Source: Planctomycetota bacterium (lineage in GTDB: Bacteria; Planctomycetota; Planctomycetia; Pirellulales; Pirellulaceae). Taken from it: DNA of 49,336 nt. The stretch is taken from positions 1 to 49,336 of the forward strand of contig JAJDEH010000072.1 in assembly GCA_029259935.1 (NCBI GenBank), in the 5' to 3' direction. Positions 42,563 through 49,336 of the stretch are shown here, in pieces (position 1 is the stretch's first letter; each line of letters opens with the position of its first letter). The notes under the pieces are model-generated. The model worked only from the letters and a program-made list of their open reading frames with translations, ran no database searches and was not told the origin of the DNA. The position numbers and the translations under genes were made by a program.

Positions 42563-44881
42563 ATGGACGCAACCACACCCAATTCCACGGACCGTTCCGA
42601 GGCACGTACCACGGCGCATACGCTCCGTGCATTGATGAGGTACCTGTGGGCCGCTTATCGCCGCAAGAATATCATCATCGCCGCGGTGATCGTGTCCGCG
42701 GTGATCGGATTTGTGCTTTACAAGCGAGAAAAGCCTCGCTATCAAGCATCGACGCGGTTGCTGGTCGATTCGTCGAACGCGGATCGGGTCGGTTCGGGCC
42801 GTGCTGCTCTTTCGCGCCATGCGGCAAAGACATTTAGGGAGCTTTGCTTTAGCGACGTGATCCTCGAGGGGACAGCGCGAAAGCTGCAGGTTGACCCTCC
42901 CGAATTCGACCGTAGTGCCCCGGTGGAACAATGGGCGGGAATGTTGCGCGGGATGCTGTCGCTCAATGGGCACGATCAGTCTTACCATGGGCACGACCAA
43001 TCCAACATCGTCGAGTTGGCTTGCTTTTCACAAGATCGCCATGCCTGCGTGTCGGTATTGAACGCCTGGTTGGAGTCATCCACGGAGTTTTTGGAGAAAT
43101 ACCATCAGGATGCTTCCGTCGAGCTCGTCAAATCGTTAGACGCGGAACGAATTCAACTGCAAGACCGCTTGTTGACCAAGGAGCGTGAACTGCAGGAAAC
43201 GCGGCGTAAGAGTGGTGCCATTTCTCAGGATGACAAACTGCAAACGGTTAGTCATCCCGCATTTCGTCGCGTGTTCCAAGTAGGCGAGACCTTCTTTGAA
43301 ACGACTCGCAAGCGGCAAGATCTCGAATCAACGCTCACCCGGTTGCGCAAGGCAGTCCAAGCAGGAAAAGACCTCACGCCGCATCTGACTGATTTGGATG
43401 CGGTACTTGGCGAAGGCTATGTGGCCACCGTGCTGGGAATGGACCAAATCCAGAATCTGACGGAATTTGAACAGAAACTAAATGAAGAGGAAGCAAGACT
43501 TGACTCACTGCGGCAATTTTACGGTGTGGGCCATCCGAAGTTTGTGCAAGTCGCCGAAAACGTTCGCCGCAATCGGGAGTCCATCGGTCAGTCCCGCGCG
43601 GCCAAACTGTCGATTCGGCTGGGCCGGCATGATCCGACCGTGGGTTTGCGCCTAGTGAATCTGGTGGAAGAGAGTCTGATCAACACGCGCGACCGGGAGA
43701 CCGTGCTGGCGCTTCAATATCAGGAAGCGGAATCGGAGGCCTCCGACGTGAACGCAACCTTGGCGGAAGTGTCGCTGGCCGAACGCGAAGTCACCATCTT
43801 GCGGAAGCTTCACGACACCCTGCTGACTCGGATCGCGGGCATCGATGTCAATGATCCTCAAGGACAAATACGTGTCGCCACGTTGACCGAGCCACTGACA
43901 CCCGGCGCGCCTTCGTCTCCCAATTTGTCGAAAAGTGTCTCCAAAATGGTCATGATGGGGTTGGTGTTCGCGTTGGGCGTGGTTTACATCCTGGAAGTCC
44001 TGGACGATCGCTTCCGGACGCCGGAAGAACTGAAGGAGCAACTCGGAGTGCCCATGCTGGCGATGATCCGAGAATTGCCGGCGCGAGGCACCAGTGGGCT
44101 GGAAGGATTGGAGGCCTATGTCACTCCCGACTCGGTGGAATGCGAGGCATTCCGCACGCTGCGCACGACCTTGGCATTCTCTTGTCCCGACAACGACTTT
44201 ATCGCGGTTTCCAGTACCGAACCCAGCGACGGCAAGACCACGATTGTTTCCAACCTGGCGGTCTCCTTCGCCCATGCCGACAAACGAACCCTGGTCATTG
44301 ACGCCGACCTACGGCGTCCCGGCCTCTCGCGTCATTTTGAGATGCGTGGGTTGAACGGTTTGTCCGAAGTGTTGCGGCGTGAGGATGTCGATATGGCCGA
44401 AGCCTGCGTTGACAACATTCAGAATTCCGGCATGGAACTCTTGGACATCATGCCCTGCGGTCCCAAACCGACGGATCCCACCAAGCTACTAAGCCATCCG
44501 CGCATGGGTGAGTTGCTGGCTTGGGCCAACGCCGTGTACGACGTGGTCTTGATTGACTGCCCGCCGATTTCGGTGGCTAGCGACGCGGCGATTGTCGGCC
44601 GGTTGGCCGACGGACTTGCCCTGGTCGTTCAACCCGCCAAGAACCATCGCCGGCGAGTCCTGCGTACGGTGGAGAACATTCGTTCGCTGGGCGTCGGCCT
44701 GACAGGCATCATCGCCAACCGGGTGAGTGCCGCCAAGGACAGCGAATACAGTTATGGATACGGTTCGGAATATGGCTACTACGGCTACACCGAACGCGAC
44801 GAACAGGATGACACGGACGAATCGGAGGATGCGGCCACGCAGGTCGAAGGGCCACGGTTGGTCCGGCGACGCGCGGCGTAA
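42563..44881 (+). CDS. Polysaccharide co-polymerase and tyrosine autokinase (Wzc-like)
   Basis: A 772-residue protein: N-terminal Wzz-type membrane segment (KNIIIAAVIVSAVIGFVLYK), a long periplasmic coiled coil, a second membrane helix near residue 470 (MVMMGLVFALGVVYILEVLD), and a bacterial tyrosine kinase domain with Walker A SSTEPSDGKTT (about 548-558), Walker A' LVIDADLRRP and Walker B VLIDCPPI. The tail has a tyrosine cluster (YSYGYGSEYGYYGY) for autophosphorylation. It controls chain length and export together with the Wza-like protein upstream, from which it is separated by 27 bases. Confidence 0.93.
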   Translation: MDATTPNSTDRSEARTTAHTLRALMRYLWAAYRRKNIIIAAVIVSAVIGFVLYKREKPRYQASTRLLVDSSNADRVGSGRAALSRHAAKTFRELCFSDVILEGTARKLQVDPPEFDRSAPVEQWAGMLRGMLSLNGHDQSYHGHDQSNIVELACFSQDRHACVSVLNAWLESSTEFLEKYHQDASVELVKSLDAERIQLQDRLLTKERELQETRRKSGAISQDDKLQTVSHPAFRRVFQVGETFFETTRKRQDLESTLTRLRKAVQAGKDLTPHLTDLDAVLGEGYVATVLGMDQIQNLTEFEQKLNEEEARLDSLRQFYGVGHPKFVQVAENVRRNRESIGQSRAAKLSIRLGRHDPTVGLRLVNLVEESLINTRDRETVLALQYQEAESEASDVNATLAEVSLAEREVTILRKLHDTLLTRIAGIDVNDPQGQIRVATLTEPLTPGAPSSPNLSKSVSKMVMMGLVFALGVVYILEVLDDRFRTPEELKEQLGVPMLAMIRELPARGTSGLEGLEAYVTPDSVECEAFRTLRTTLAFSCPDNDFIAVSSTEPSDGKTTIVSNLAVSFAHADKRTLVIDADLRRPGLSRHFEMRGLNGLSEVLRREDVDMAEACVDNIQNSGMELLDIMPCGPKPTDPTKLLSHPRMGELLAWANAVYDVVLIDCPPISVASDAAIVGRLADGLALVVQPAKNHRRRVLRTVENIRSLGVGLTGIIANRVSAAKDSEYSYGYGSEYGYYGYTERDEQDDTDESEDAATQVEGPRLVRRRAA

Positions 44882-44952
44882 CCGACGAGTGGAATGTTAC
44901 ACCGTACCGGGGCGGACCAAATCACAGTCGGACGGGCAGGTTTGGCGAATCG

Positions 44953-47727
44953 ATGACGACAATAGGTAAGAAGCTGCGTGGCATTCTCCGGCGCTCCCGG
45001 AGCGGCAAGCGTGCAAAAGGCGAACGGCGGAAGAATCTTTCCAACAGCCTCTTGCAATGGTTCGATATTGGCCTGGCCGGAATCCTCTTCGCGGCACCGT
45101 TGATCATGGGCGGCCGGCATCCCACGGGCCAATTCGTTTACATCGCCTTGGTTTTCGCGGTGGCGACCTGTTGGATGACTCGGCTCTGTTTGCAGCGTGA
45201 GCCGCGCTGGCGATGGTCGGGGGCAGAGTTTTTGATTCTGGCCGTGATCGCTCTATTGCTGCTGCAGATGCTGCCGTTGCCCTCGGCAATCGTCTCGACG
45301 CTTTCACCGCGGATGGGACAACTGCTGCCCGTGTGGAGCGGCGACTCCGATTCACCTGCCGGCCTGCCCACTTGGTCGCGACTTTCCCTGACGCCCGACG
45401 GGACGCGCTTAGGGCTGGTCGTGTTTAGCGCGCACGCACTTCTGTTCCTGGTGGTGGTGCAGCGATTGACCGAACTTTCGGATGTTAAGCGGCTCTTGAA
45501 GTGGATTGCCGTGGCCGCTAGTGGCATGGCGGTTCTGGGGATGCTGCAATACTTGGACGGGACGGCGAGCTACCTGTGGATCTACAAGCATCCGTTTCAC
45601 GACGCGGACGGTGCGGCCCGCGGCACGTTCTCCAATCCCAACCACTTTGCCCATTTCTTGGCGTTGGGAATCGGTCCGCTGATCTGGTGGCACACCCAGT
45701 GTCCGCTCCATTGGCCCAAGACGGCGATTATCCAGCCCAATCAAATTAGTGGGTCGGTGCCGGTGGGACGCATCGCAACGGCCGGCGCACTGGCTCTGAT
45801 CATGCTCGCGGGTGCATTTTCGGAATCGCGCGGCGGCTTGGCGGTGATGGGGCTGGCCGCCGTCGTTGGCCTGTTGCTTTGCATGCGAGCGTCACTTTTG
45901 TCGTGGGGCTCGTTGTTGGGATTGGCCGGTGCGGGCGTGGTCGCCCTGTGCATTCTGGTCGACTATGGTTCCAATGCGATGACGACAGAATTGAAGGATC
46001 TTGGAGCCCTTGAATCGGTGGAGGATATTTCGCCCGGAAGAATCGCCATCTGGACGGCGGTGGGCAAGGCGATTCCAGGATTCTTGCCGCTCGGCTCCGG
46101 TATCGGCAGCCACCGCGCCGTTTATCCGGTCTATTTTGAAGGCGTTTCCGCGGTCGAGTACACCCACGCCGAGTCCGGATACTTGCAGATCCTATTGGAA
46201 TCGGGCGTTGTTGGCCTTGGCCTGTTGTTCTGGGGGATAGCCATGTGCGGCCGCTGGTGCTTGTTAGGACTTCGAGCAGGCAAAGAGGCACAGGGGGTCG
46301 CGTCGTGCGCGATCGCGGTCGCGGCGGGACTATTGATCAGTGTCCTTCACTCGGTGTTCGATTTTGTCTGGTACATTCCCGCCTGCATGTCGCTGACGGT
46401 CCTGTTGGCCGCCTGTGCTTGCCGGCTGCAACAGTTGTCAATCCAAGACCGGCACGAACCCACCACGGTACGGCAAGGTTGGCGCTACTGGATCTCGCGC
46501 AGGCTGACCACCGGAAGCATGGCGATTCCACGCGGCGGCTGCATTATCTGCACGGTGTTCTTAGCGGGATTGTCGATCGCGGCCAGCCTGAAAACCTACG
46601 CCCCAGCGGCGGCTGCACAGCACTGGGAAAACTATATTGCCGAGGCCGAGGCACTGCGCAAAGTTGCGCCCTCACGTCATGCACAGCGTCAGAAGCATCT
46701 CGGCGAGATGACGGCGGAATTAGAGGCGGCCTACCATTGGAACCGCAATGACGCCGTGATTCATTTGCACTTGTCGGCATTGGCTCTGCGGCAGTTCGCG
46801 ATGCGACAAGAGACCGCTCAGAATCCCATGGACCTTACGCAAATCAGTGACGCCGCGCTGGCATCGAACTTCCCGGATCGCAAGTCGCTTGACCAGTGGC
46901 TGGAAACGGCGATTGGGAAAAACCGCCAGTTGCTGTTGCTGGCAAGATTTCACGCCTTGCGGGCCGTACAGCTATCTCCGCTGATTGGCGAGGCCTACAT
47001 CTATCTGGGCAAGCTTGCTTTCTTGGATAACTCACCCCGGGATTCCAAAAAGGCGTTAATGGACCAAGCCTTGACGGTCCGCCCTTATAACGACACGGTT
47101 CTGATGGCCGCTGGCGAAGAAGCGGTGATTGAAGGAGACGCCGAGACAGCCGTCGCGCTGTGGAAGAACGCCTTTCACCGAGAGATGAAAACCCAATTCC
47201 GCATTATAGAAGTCCTGTCGCCTTACATCTCCGCCGAGATTTGGCTTGAGGAATTCGAGCCCGGCGTTGAAGCCCAATATCAACTGTTTTCCACATATCA
47301 GGCGATGGAACGCCCGGAGGATGCGACGGCAATCGCCCAGCAATTCTTGAACTCCCTGCCTTCTCAAGACGACATTGCCGGCGATCCGAATCAGATTCGC
47401 TACTGGAACTTGGCGGTCCGCATGCTGTTTCAGATGAAGAGAAACGAACAAGCAGTTCGCTGCGCCGAGCACGCGGTGAAACTGGCTCCGCGGAACGACG
47501 CCACGCGCGAAATCCTCGTTCGAGCGCTGCTGGACGAAGGCCAGCACGCCGAGGCCATCAAGCACATCGAATGGCGGCTGGAACTCCATCCCAACGACAA
47601 GAAACTTCGCAAGCAGCTACAACTCGCCCAAGCGGAAGTCCTTGCCCAAGAAGATGGAGACGAGCCTGAAGACCGCCAAGCGGCTCGCGACGGCGAAGGT
47701 GACCGCACGGGAACACGGGCGGAATAA
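44953..47727 (+). CDS. O-antigen ligase/polymerase family protein with C-terminal TPR
   Basis: A 924-residue protein. Residues about 35-560 hold ten or more membrane helices and the Wzy_C/O-antigen ligase signature (AARGTFSNPNHFAHFLALGI, SESRGGLAVM, GIGSHRAVYPVYFEG, THAESGYLQILLESGVVGLG). The C-terminal 300 residues are TPR-like (EAYIYLGKLAFLDNSPRDSK, NEQAVRCAEHAVKLAPRNDA). It probably polymerises or ligates repeat units of the exported glycan, with the TPR part outside the membrane. Last gene of the operon. Confidence 0.92.
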   Translation: MTTIGKKLRGILRRSRSGKRAKGERRKNLSNSLLQWFDIGLAGILFAAPLIMGGRHPTGQFVYIALVFAVATCWMTRLCLQREPRWRWSGAEFLILAVIALLLLQMLPLPSAIVSTLSPRMGQLLPVWSGDSDSPAGLPTWSRLSLTPDGTRLGLVVFSAHALLFLVVVQRLTELSDVKRLLKWIAVAASGMAVLGMLQYLDGTASYLWIYKHPFHDADGAARGTFSNPNHFAHFLALGIGPLIWWHTQCPLHWPKTAIIQPNQISGSVPVGRIATAGALALIMLAGAFSESRGGLAVMGLAAVVGLLLCMRASLLSWGSLLGLAGAGVVALCILVDYGSNAMTTELKDLGALESVEDISPGRIAIWTAVGKAIPGFLPLGSGIGSHRAVYPVYFEGVSAVEYTHAESGYLQILLESGVVGLGLLFWGIAMCGRWCLLGLRAGKEAQGVASCAIAVAAGLLISVLHSVFDFVWYIPACMSLTVLLAACACRLQQLSIQDRHEPTTVRQGWRYWISRRLTTGSMAIPRGGCIICTVFLAGLSIAASLKTYAPAAAAQHWENYIAEAEALRKVAPSRHAQRQKHLGEMTAELEAAYHWNRNDAVIHLHLSALALRQFAMRQETAQNPMDLTQISDAALASNFPDRKSLDQWLETAIGKNRQLLLLARFHALRAVQLSPLIGEAYIYLGKLAFLDNSPRDSKKALMDQALTVRPYNDTVLMAAGEEAVIEGDAETAVALWKNAFHREMKTQFRIIEVLSPYISAEIWLEEFEPGVEAQYQLFSTYQAMERPEDATAIAQQFLNSLPSQDDIAGDPNQIRYWNLAVRMLFQMKRNEQAVRCAEHAVKLAPRNDATREILVRALLDEGQHAEAIKHIEWRLELHPNDKKLRKQLQLAQAEVLAQEDGDEPEDRQAARDGEGDRTGTRAE

Positions 47728-47747
47728 GATCGGCTCTTCCCATTCTT

Positions 47748-49169
47748 CTATTGATGATCTTTAAGCCATCCTGCAAAGACGGCCGCCAGTTCGGCGACTC
47801 GCTCTCGCTTGTCAGCGGCCAGATCTCTCGATTCCTCCTTGTCCTCCGCCAAGTTGAACAATTGCCACGGCTGTTTCGCACTCTCGCGGACGATCTTCCA
47901 ATTCCCTTTCCGCAAGGCGGCGTGATTTCGATAGACGAAGAAAAAGGAATCGTGCGGCGAGTTGGCACCCTCGATTAACATTGGCAGTGGATCCTTGCCA
48001 TCGAATCGAACATCGCTTGGCAATTTCGCGCCAGCCAGTTTGGCGCTGGCAATCAGCAGATCGGGCGACCAAAACGGTTGCGATAGGACGATGCCCGCTT
48101 TGATTTTTCCCGGCCAGCGCGCCAGCGCGGCAACACGCAGCCCGCCCTCCCAGCACGTAACGCCGCCGTGACGCAGCGGCGCGTTGGAACCGATATCAAG
48201 TCCCTTGCGGCCGAGTCTAAATCCGCCATTGTCCGACATGAAAAAGACGAGGGTGTTGTCCACCACTCGGGCCTTTTCCAGAGCGTCGAGTACGCGCCCA
48301 ATTGCCTTGTCGAGCGCGAAGACGACCGCGTCGTACCTTCGCTTGGGATCGGTTTCTTGGGGCGACAGCCCGTAGGCTTCGAATGCCCAGTCGGGAGCCT
48401 GCCAGATATTGGGCTGGCCAGGCTTCTTGTTGCCCGCCGTGGGAAAATGCGGTGAATTAAACGGCAAGTAGCAGAACCACGGCTGGCCGGCTCCTGATTT
48501 GCGTTGGATGAAGTCAATCGCCGCATCGGCAAAGATGTCGGTCGAGTACTCGCCCTCTCGATGAAGTTCTTCGATGCCCTGGTAGAGGTCGTGCCGCTCG
48601 CGATAGTTGTGGTGGTAGTAGTCCAGGTTTCCCGAAGCATGGCCGATGAACTCGTCAAAGCCGCGCTCGGTCGGGCGCGATCCCGGGGCGAAGCCAATGT
48701 TCCATTTGCCGAAACATCCGGTAGCGTAACGAACGGGCGCGGACTTCAGAATCCCTGGAATGAGAATCTCTCTGTGACTCAAGCCAACGCCGTAGTTCCC
48801 TTTCACTCCGCTCAGTTGATCGGTCAGGCCGTGGCGCTGGGGGACCCTGCCGGTCAACAGGCAAGCTCGCGAAACCGTGCAGGTAGGAGACGCCGTATAG
48901 AAACTCGTCAGCCTTGCCCCTTGCGCGGCCAGCCGACTTAGATTCGGCGACTTGATGGACGATTCCGTGTTGTAACATTGCAAGTCGCCATAGCCGAGAT
49001 TGTCGGCCGTGATGACCAAAATGTTCGGCGGATTATCGTTCGGCGGACGATCGGCAGCAAGGCCCGCCAGCGGAGCTACCAGCAAAACAATCAAAAAGGG
49101 CGAGCGGTAATTTGCTCGCCCTTTGATTGTCCGCCGAATCAGATTAGTTTCCCGCACGACCGTGTTCAT
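47748..49169 (-). CDS. Secreted sulfatase
   Basis: A 473-residue protein of the alkaline-phosphatase-like sulfatase family: signal peptide (FLIVLLVAPLAGLAA), NILVITADNLGYGDLQCY (metal-binding Asp), the active-site segment SPTCTVSRACLLTGRVPQ, FGKWNIG, and LVFFMSDNGGF. The usual formylglycine motif is C-x-P/A-x-R; here it reads C-T-V-S-R. The start overlaps the stop of the upstream partial gene (ATGA). The substrate is probably a sulfated polysaccharide, as for many planctomycete sulfatases. Confidence 0.92.
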   Translation of the reverse strand: MNTVVRETNLIRRTIKGRANYRSPFLIVLLVAPLAGLAADRPPNDNPPNILVITADNLGYGDLQCYNTESSIKSPNLSRLAAQGARLTSFYTASPTCTVSRACLLTGRVPQRHGLTDQLSGVKGNYGVGLSHREILIPGILKSAPVRYATGCFGKWNIGFAPGSRPTERGFDEFIGHASGNLDYYHHNYRERHDLYQGIEELHREGEYSTDIFADAAIDFIQRKSGAGQPWFCYLPFNSPHFPTAGNKKPGQPNIWQAPDWAFEAYGLSPQETDPKRRYDAVVFALDKAIGRVLDALEKARVVDNTLVFFMSDNGGFRLGRKGLDIGSNAPLRHGGVTCWEGGLRVAALARWPGKIKAGIVLSQPFWSPDLLIASAKLAGAKLPSDVRFDGKDPLPMLIEGANSPHDSFFFVYRNHAALRKGNWKIVRESAKQPWQLFNLAEDKEESRDLAADKRERVAELAAVFAGWLKDHQ

Positions 49170-49336
49170 GCATTAACGCCAAGCAGCTTGCAGGCATCTT
49201 CGTAACCGGCGGCACGAAAGCCATGTTCGTCTTCACGGTTGTAGCCGTAGGCACTGGTCGTCACGCGTGCCAAGGCGACGATCTGCCGCCAGCGGAAGGC
49301 GGCACGCGTGGTACGGTATTCCTCGCCAACGGTATG
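49166..49336 (-). CDS. C-terminal fragment of an unidentified protein (5' end outside window)
   Basis: The last 56 codons of a gene entering from the right edge, ending at a TGA that overlaps the sulfatase ATG by four bases (ATGA), so the two are translationally coupled. The visible tail includes AAFRWRQIVALARVTTSAYG and HGFRAAGYEDACKLLGVNA; I do not recognise the family. Confidence 0.7.
   Translation of the reverse strand, partial: HTVGEEYRTTRAAFRWRQIVALARVTTSAYGYNREDEHGFRAAGYEDACKLLGVNA

Overview
The window looks like a chromosomal segment of a planctomycete, probably Pirellulales-like. The signs are a Tat-exported Gfo/Idh oxidoreductase, a planctomycete J-domain-like protein, many secreted proteins with TPR, FG-GAP, SMP-30 or sulfatase folds, a di-haem cytochrome c peroxidase with an EF-hand, dispersed GC-rich palindromic repeats, and moderately high GC. 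TGA is an ordinary stop at the end of many genes here, so the code is standard.

Layout. 1-9.7 kb, minus strand: an Eis-like acetyltransferase cut by the window edge, secreted and membrane proteins of unknown function, an SRPBCC protein, the J-domain-like protein, the Gfo/Idh oxidoreductase, PdxA and alanine dehydrogenase. 10.0-12.5 kb, plus strand: cytochrome c peroxidase followed by a thioredoxin-like selenoprotein. 12.5-19.1 kb, minus strand: an eight-gene operon in which five genes read through in-frame TGA codons. 19.4-31.8 kb, plus strand: a secreted protein, L27, Obg, type III pantothenate kinase, a TrmE/MnmE-like GTPase, a TPR protein, FxsA, isoaspartyl peptidase, FG-GAP, SMP-30 and Uma2 genes. 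32.0-33.0 kb, minus strand: eight tRNA genes with tandem repeats in the spacers. 33.4-41 kb: mixed housekeeping and secreted genes. 41.4-47.7 kb, plus strand: a polysaccharide export and polymerisation operon. 47.7-49.3 kb, minus strand: a sulfatase and the tail of an upstream gene.

The standout is the 11.4-19.1 kb selenoprotein locus. Six reading frames, each continuous through TGA, carry 12 candidate selenocysteines at positions where relatives have metal-binding or redox cysteines. They are a B12-binding-type radical SAM protein with a Sec-Sec tail (UUAEP), a secreted HMA-like protein with Sec-Sec (HUUAG), a small membrane protein (APTUTT), an HMA-like lipoprotein (LUGDUP), a MerT-MerP-like fusion with four Sec (DCUA, SSUC, GMTUPTU), and a TlpA-like thioredoxin (WUGPC). 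Interruptions are only ever TGA. Nearly every TGA or TGA pair is followed within about 6-37 bases by a short hairpin, mostly perfect, in the position of a bacterial SECIS element. Interleaved non-Sec genes encode a DUF169 protein, a fold-III PLP decarboxylase and a secreted formylglycine-generating-enzyme-like protein. I infer a selenium-based system for binding, transporting or transforming a soft metal such as mercury, across envelope and cytoplasm. The substrate is not shown by the sequence.
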